DNA from: an uncultured Bacilli bacterium
Lineage (GTDB): Bacteria > Bacillota_I > Bacilli_A > RF39 > UBA660
DNA: 50,414 bases
Assembly: GCA_934168005.1 (NCBI GenBank)
Contig: CAKPMN010000005.1
Span: 1 to 50,414 of the forward strand
Direction: 5' to 3'
Position numbers and translations under genes: made by a program. The notes under the pieces were generated by a model. It was given only the letters and a program-made list of their open reading frames with translations. It had not been told where the DNA came from and searched no databases. Below are positions 49,138 to 50,414 of this stretch, one piece after another (within the stretch, counting starts at the first letter, position 1; each line of letters starts with the position of its first letter).

Positions 49138-50414
49138 CTATATATCTAGATTTTTTACATAAATTGCATTTTCTTCGATAAATTGACGTCTTGGTTCTAC
49201 TTCTTCACCCATTAACTTATTAAACATCTGATCAGCAGCCATGCAATCTTCTACTGTTATTTTTCTTAAAACCCTTTTTTCAATATCCATTGTTGTTTCA
49301 TTTAATTCTTCAGCATCCATTTCTCCAAGACCTTTCATACGAGCTATTTCAGCGCGTGATCTTACAGTTTCATTAAGAGAATTTAAATATTTTTCCTTTT
49401 CTTCATCTGTCAATACATATTTTCTAGTTTTTCCATGAGTTATTCTAAATAAAGGTGGTTGTGCAGCATACACATGTCCAGCTTCAACAATTGGTTTAAA
49501 AAACCTGTAAAATAATGTTAATAATAAAACTCTAATATGTGATCCATCAACATCAGCATCGGTCATTATTATTATTTTGTCATATCTTAATTTTGATAAA
49601 TCAAACTCTTGACCTATTCCTGTACCAAATGCTGTTATAATTGTTTTTATTTCTTCATTAGATAAAGCTTTATCTAATCTCGCTTTTTCTACATTTAAAA
49701 TTTTACCACGTAAAGGAAGTATAGCCTGTGTCATTGAATCTCTACCTTCTTTAGCAGATCCACCGGCACTATCTCCTTCGACTATAAATATTTCTGAAAT
49801 CTTAGGGTCTTTACTTGAACAATCAGAAAGTTTTCCAAAGAAAGTTGTATTACTCATTTCAGTTTTTCTTGTTATTTCACGGGCCTTTTTAGCAGCATTT
49901 CTTGCTCTACAAGCTAACATGGCCTTATTAACAATAGTTTTAGCTTCTTCTGGATTTTCCATTAAAAATCTTTCAAATCCTTCAGCAAAAACATTATCTG
50001 CCAATTTTCTAACTTCACTATTTCCAAGTCTTCCCTTGGTTTGACCTTCAAATTGAGGATTAGGATGTTTACAAGAAATAATCATTGTTAATCCTTCTTT
50101 GACATCATCATTTGTCAAGTTTTCGTCTTTTTCTTTTAACATTCCGCTTTTTCTAGCATAACTATTTATAATTCTTGTCAAAGCACGACGTACGCCTTCT
50201 TCATGTGTACCACCATCATGAGTATTAATATTATTTACAAAAGAATAAATATTGGCATTATATGTTGTATTATATTGCATAGCAACTTCAAATTGTACAC
50301 CATCTTCTTCTCCTTCTAGGTGTATAACATCATCATGAACAGGCGTTTTACCTTTATTTATAAATCTTACATATTCACTTATTCCACCTTCATATAAGAA
50401 TTTTTCACCTGTTG
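49138..50414 (-). CDS. gyrB: DNA gyrase subunit B, 3' part
   Basis: About 425 C-terminal residues; the frame stays open to the right edge, so the N-terminal ATPase lobe lies outside. Seen: transducer domain (GGTHEEGVRRALTRIIN), Toprim with EGDSAGGSAKEGRD and DADVDGSHIR, and PLRGKILNVEKA. The first in-frame ATG at 50280 is internal, not the start. Operon partner of gyrA; oriC-type genes should lie beyond. Confidence 0.97.
   Translation of the reverse strand, partial: TGEKFLYEGGISEYVRFINKGKTPVHDDVIHLEGEEDGVQFEVAMQYNTTYNANIYSFVNNINTHDGGTHEEGVRRALTRIINSYARKSGMLKEKDENLTNDDVKEGLTMIISCKHPNPQFEGQTKGRLGNSEVRKLADNVFAEGFERFLMENPEEAKTIVNKAMLACRARNAAKKAREITRKTEMSNTTFFGKLSDCSSKDPKISEIFIVEGDSAGGSAKEGRDSMTQAILPLRGKILNVEKARLDKALSNEEIKTIITAFGTGIGQEFDLSKLRYDKIIIMTDADVDGSHIRVLLLTLFYRFFKPIVEAGHVYAAQPPLFRITHGKTRKYVLTDEEKEKYLNSLNETVRSRAEIARMKGLGEMDAEELNETTMDIEKRVLRKITVEDCMAADQMFNKLMGEEVEPRRQFIEENAIYVKNLDI

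Noticed and set aside
1..50414. CRISPR arrays, IS elements, prophage or tRNA genes
   Set aside because: No regular spaced repeats, no transposase or integrase frame, and no T-loop/GTTCGAA cloverleaf was seen by eye; a dedicated tRNA scan was not possible.

Overview
The window comes from a very AT-rich bacterium of the Gram-positive (Bacillota) lineage, most like an uncultured, reduced-genome member of the Bacilli or Tenericutes-like groups. Evidence: Bacillus-type gene order around the origin (gyrB-gyrA, dnaX-yaaK-recR-bofA, holB-ricT, mfd-spoVT, metG-tatD, soj/spo0J with ychF-rpsF-ssb-rpsR), zinc-type S14 and L36, a Met T-box and a small SRP RNA. UGA works as a stop (adk, the SDR gene and the AbgT-type gene end in TGA), so this is not the Mycoplasma code. 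Nearly everything lies on the minus strand and is read away from the gyrB end, so oriC probably lies beyond the right edge. No tRNA, rRNA, IS element, prophage or CRISPR array was seen.

Layout, left to right. 1-13,939: the S10-spc-alpha ribosomal superoperon, read right to left from rpsJ to rplQ (cut by the left edge), with secY, adk, map, infA and rpoA inside. rpmD (L30) is missing between rpsE and rplO. 14,054-16,578: a small accessory patch with a short-chain dehydrogenase on the plus strand, then a 50-residue membrane peptide, a LicD-family transferase and an IspD/TarI-like cytidylyltransferase. 16,615-18,841: rpsR, ssb, rpsF and ychF. 18,902-21,829: an AbgT-type transporter coupled to a four-helix membrane protein of unknown function, a DUF951 protein and an MscS channel. 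21,837-23,493: parB and parA. 23,577-28,883: ftsH, tilS, ung and a sodium:amino-acid symporter. 28,924-34,013: rsmA, a YabE-position wall hydrolase, tatD, metG with its T-box, and a SpoVT-like regulator. 34,106-35,728: a CBS-domain pyrophosphatase on the plus strand. 35,736-45,765: mfd, pth, rsmI, trmN6, ricT, holB, a BofA-like peptide, recR, yaaK and dnaX. 45,843-50,414: a parS cluster, tadA, SRP RNA, gyrA and gyrB (cut by the right edge).

The genes are mostly core: translation, secretion, replication, repair and chromosome segregation. The points most worth following are a dense cluster of five parS sites (45,843-46,643) with the matching parAB about 23 kb away; one perfect match to the Bacillus Noc-binding palindrome inside rsmI, written with an unusual CGG codon; an FtsH with a Rho_N/SAP-like tail; a structured element between infA and rpmJ; sporulation-family genes (SpoVT-like, BofA-like, YabE-position) in a compact genome; and heavy compaction in which stop codons sit inside terminator hairpins and promoters overlap terminators. 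I did not see an unmistakably new multi-gene system; the LicD/IspD patch and the AbgT/four-helix pair are the nearest candidates.
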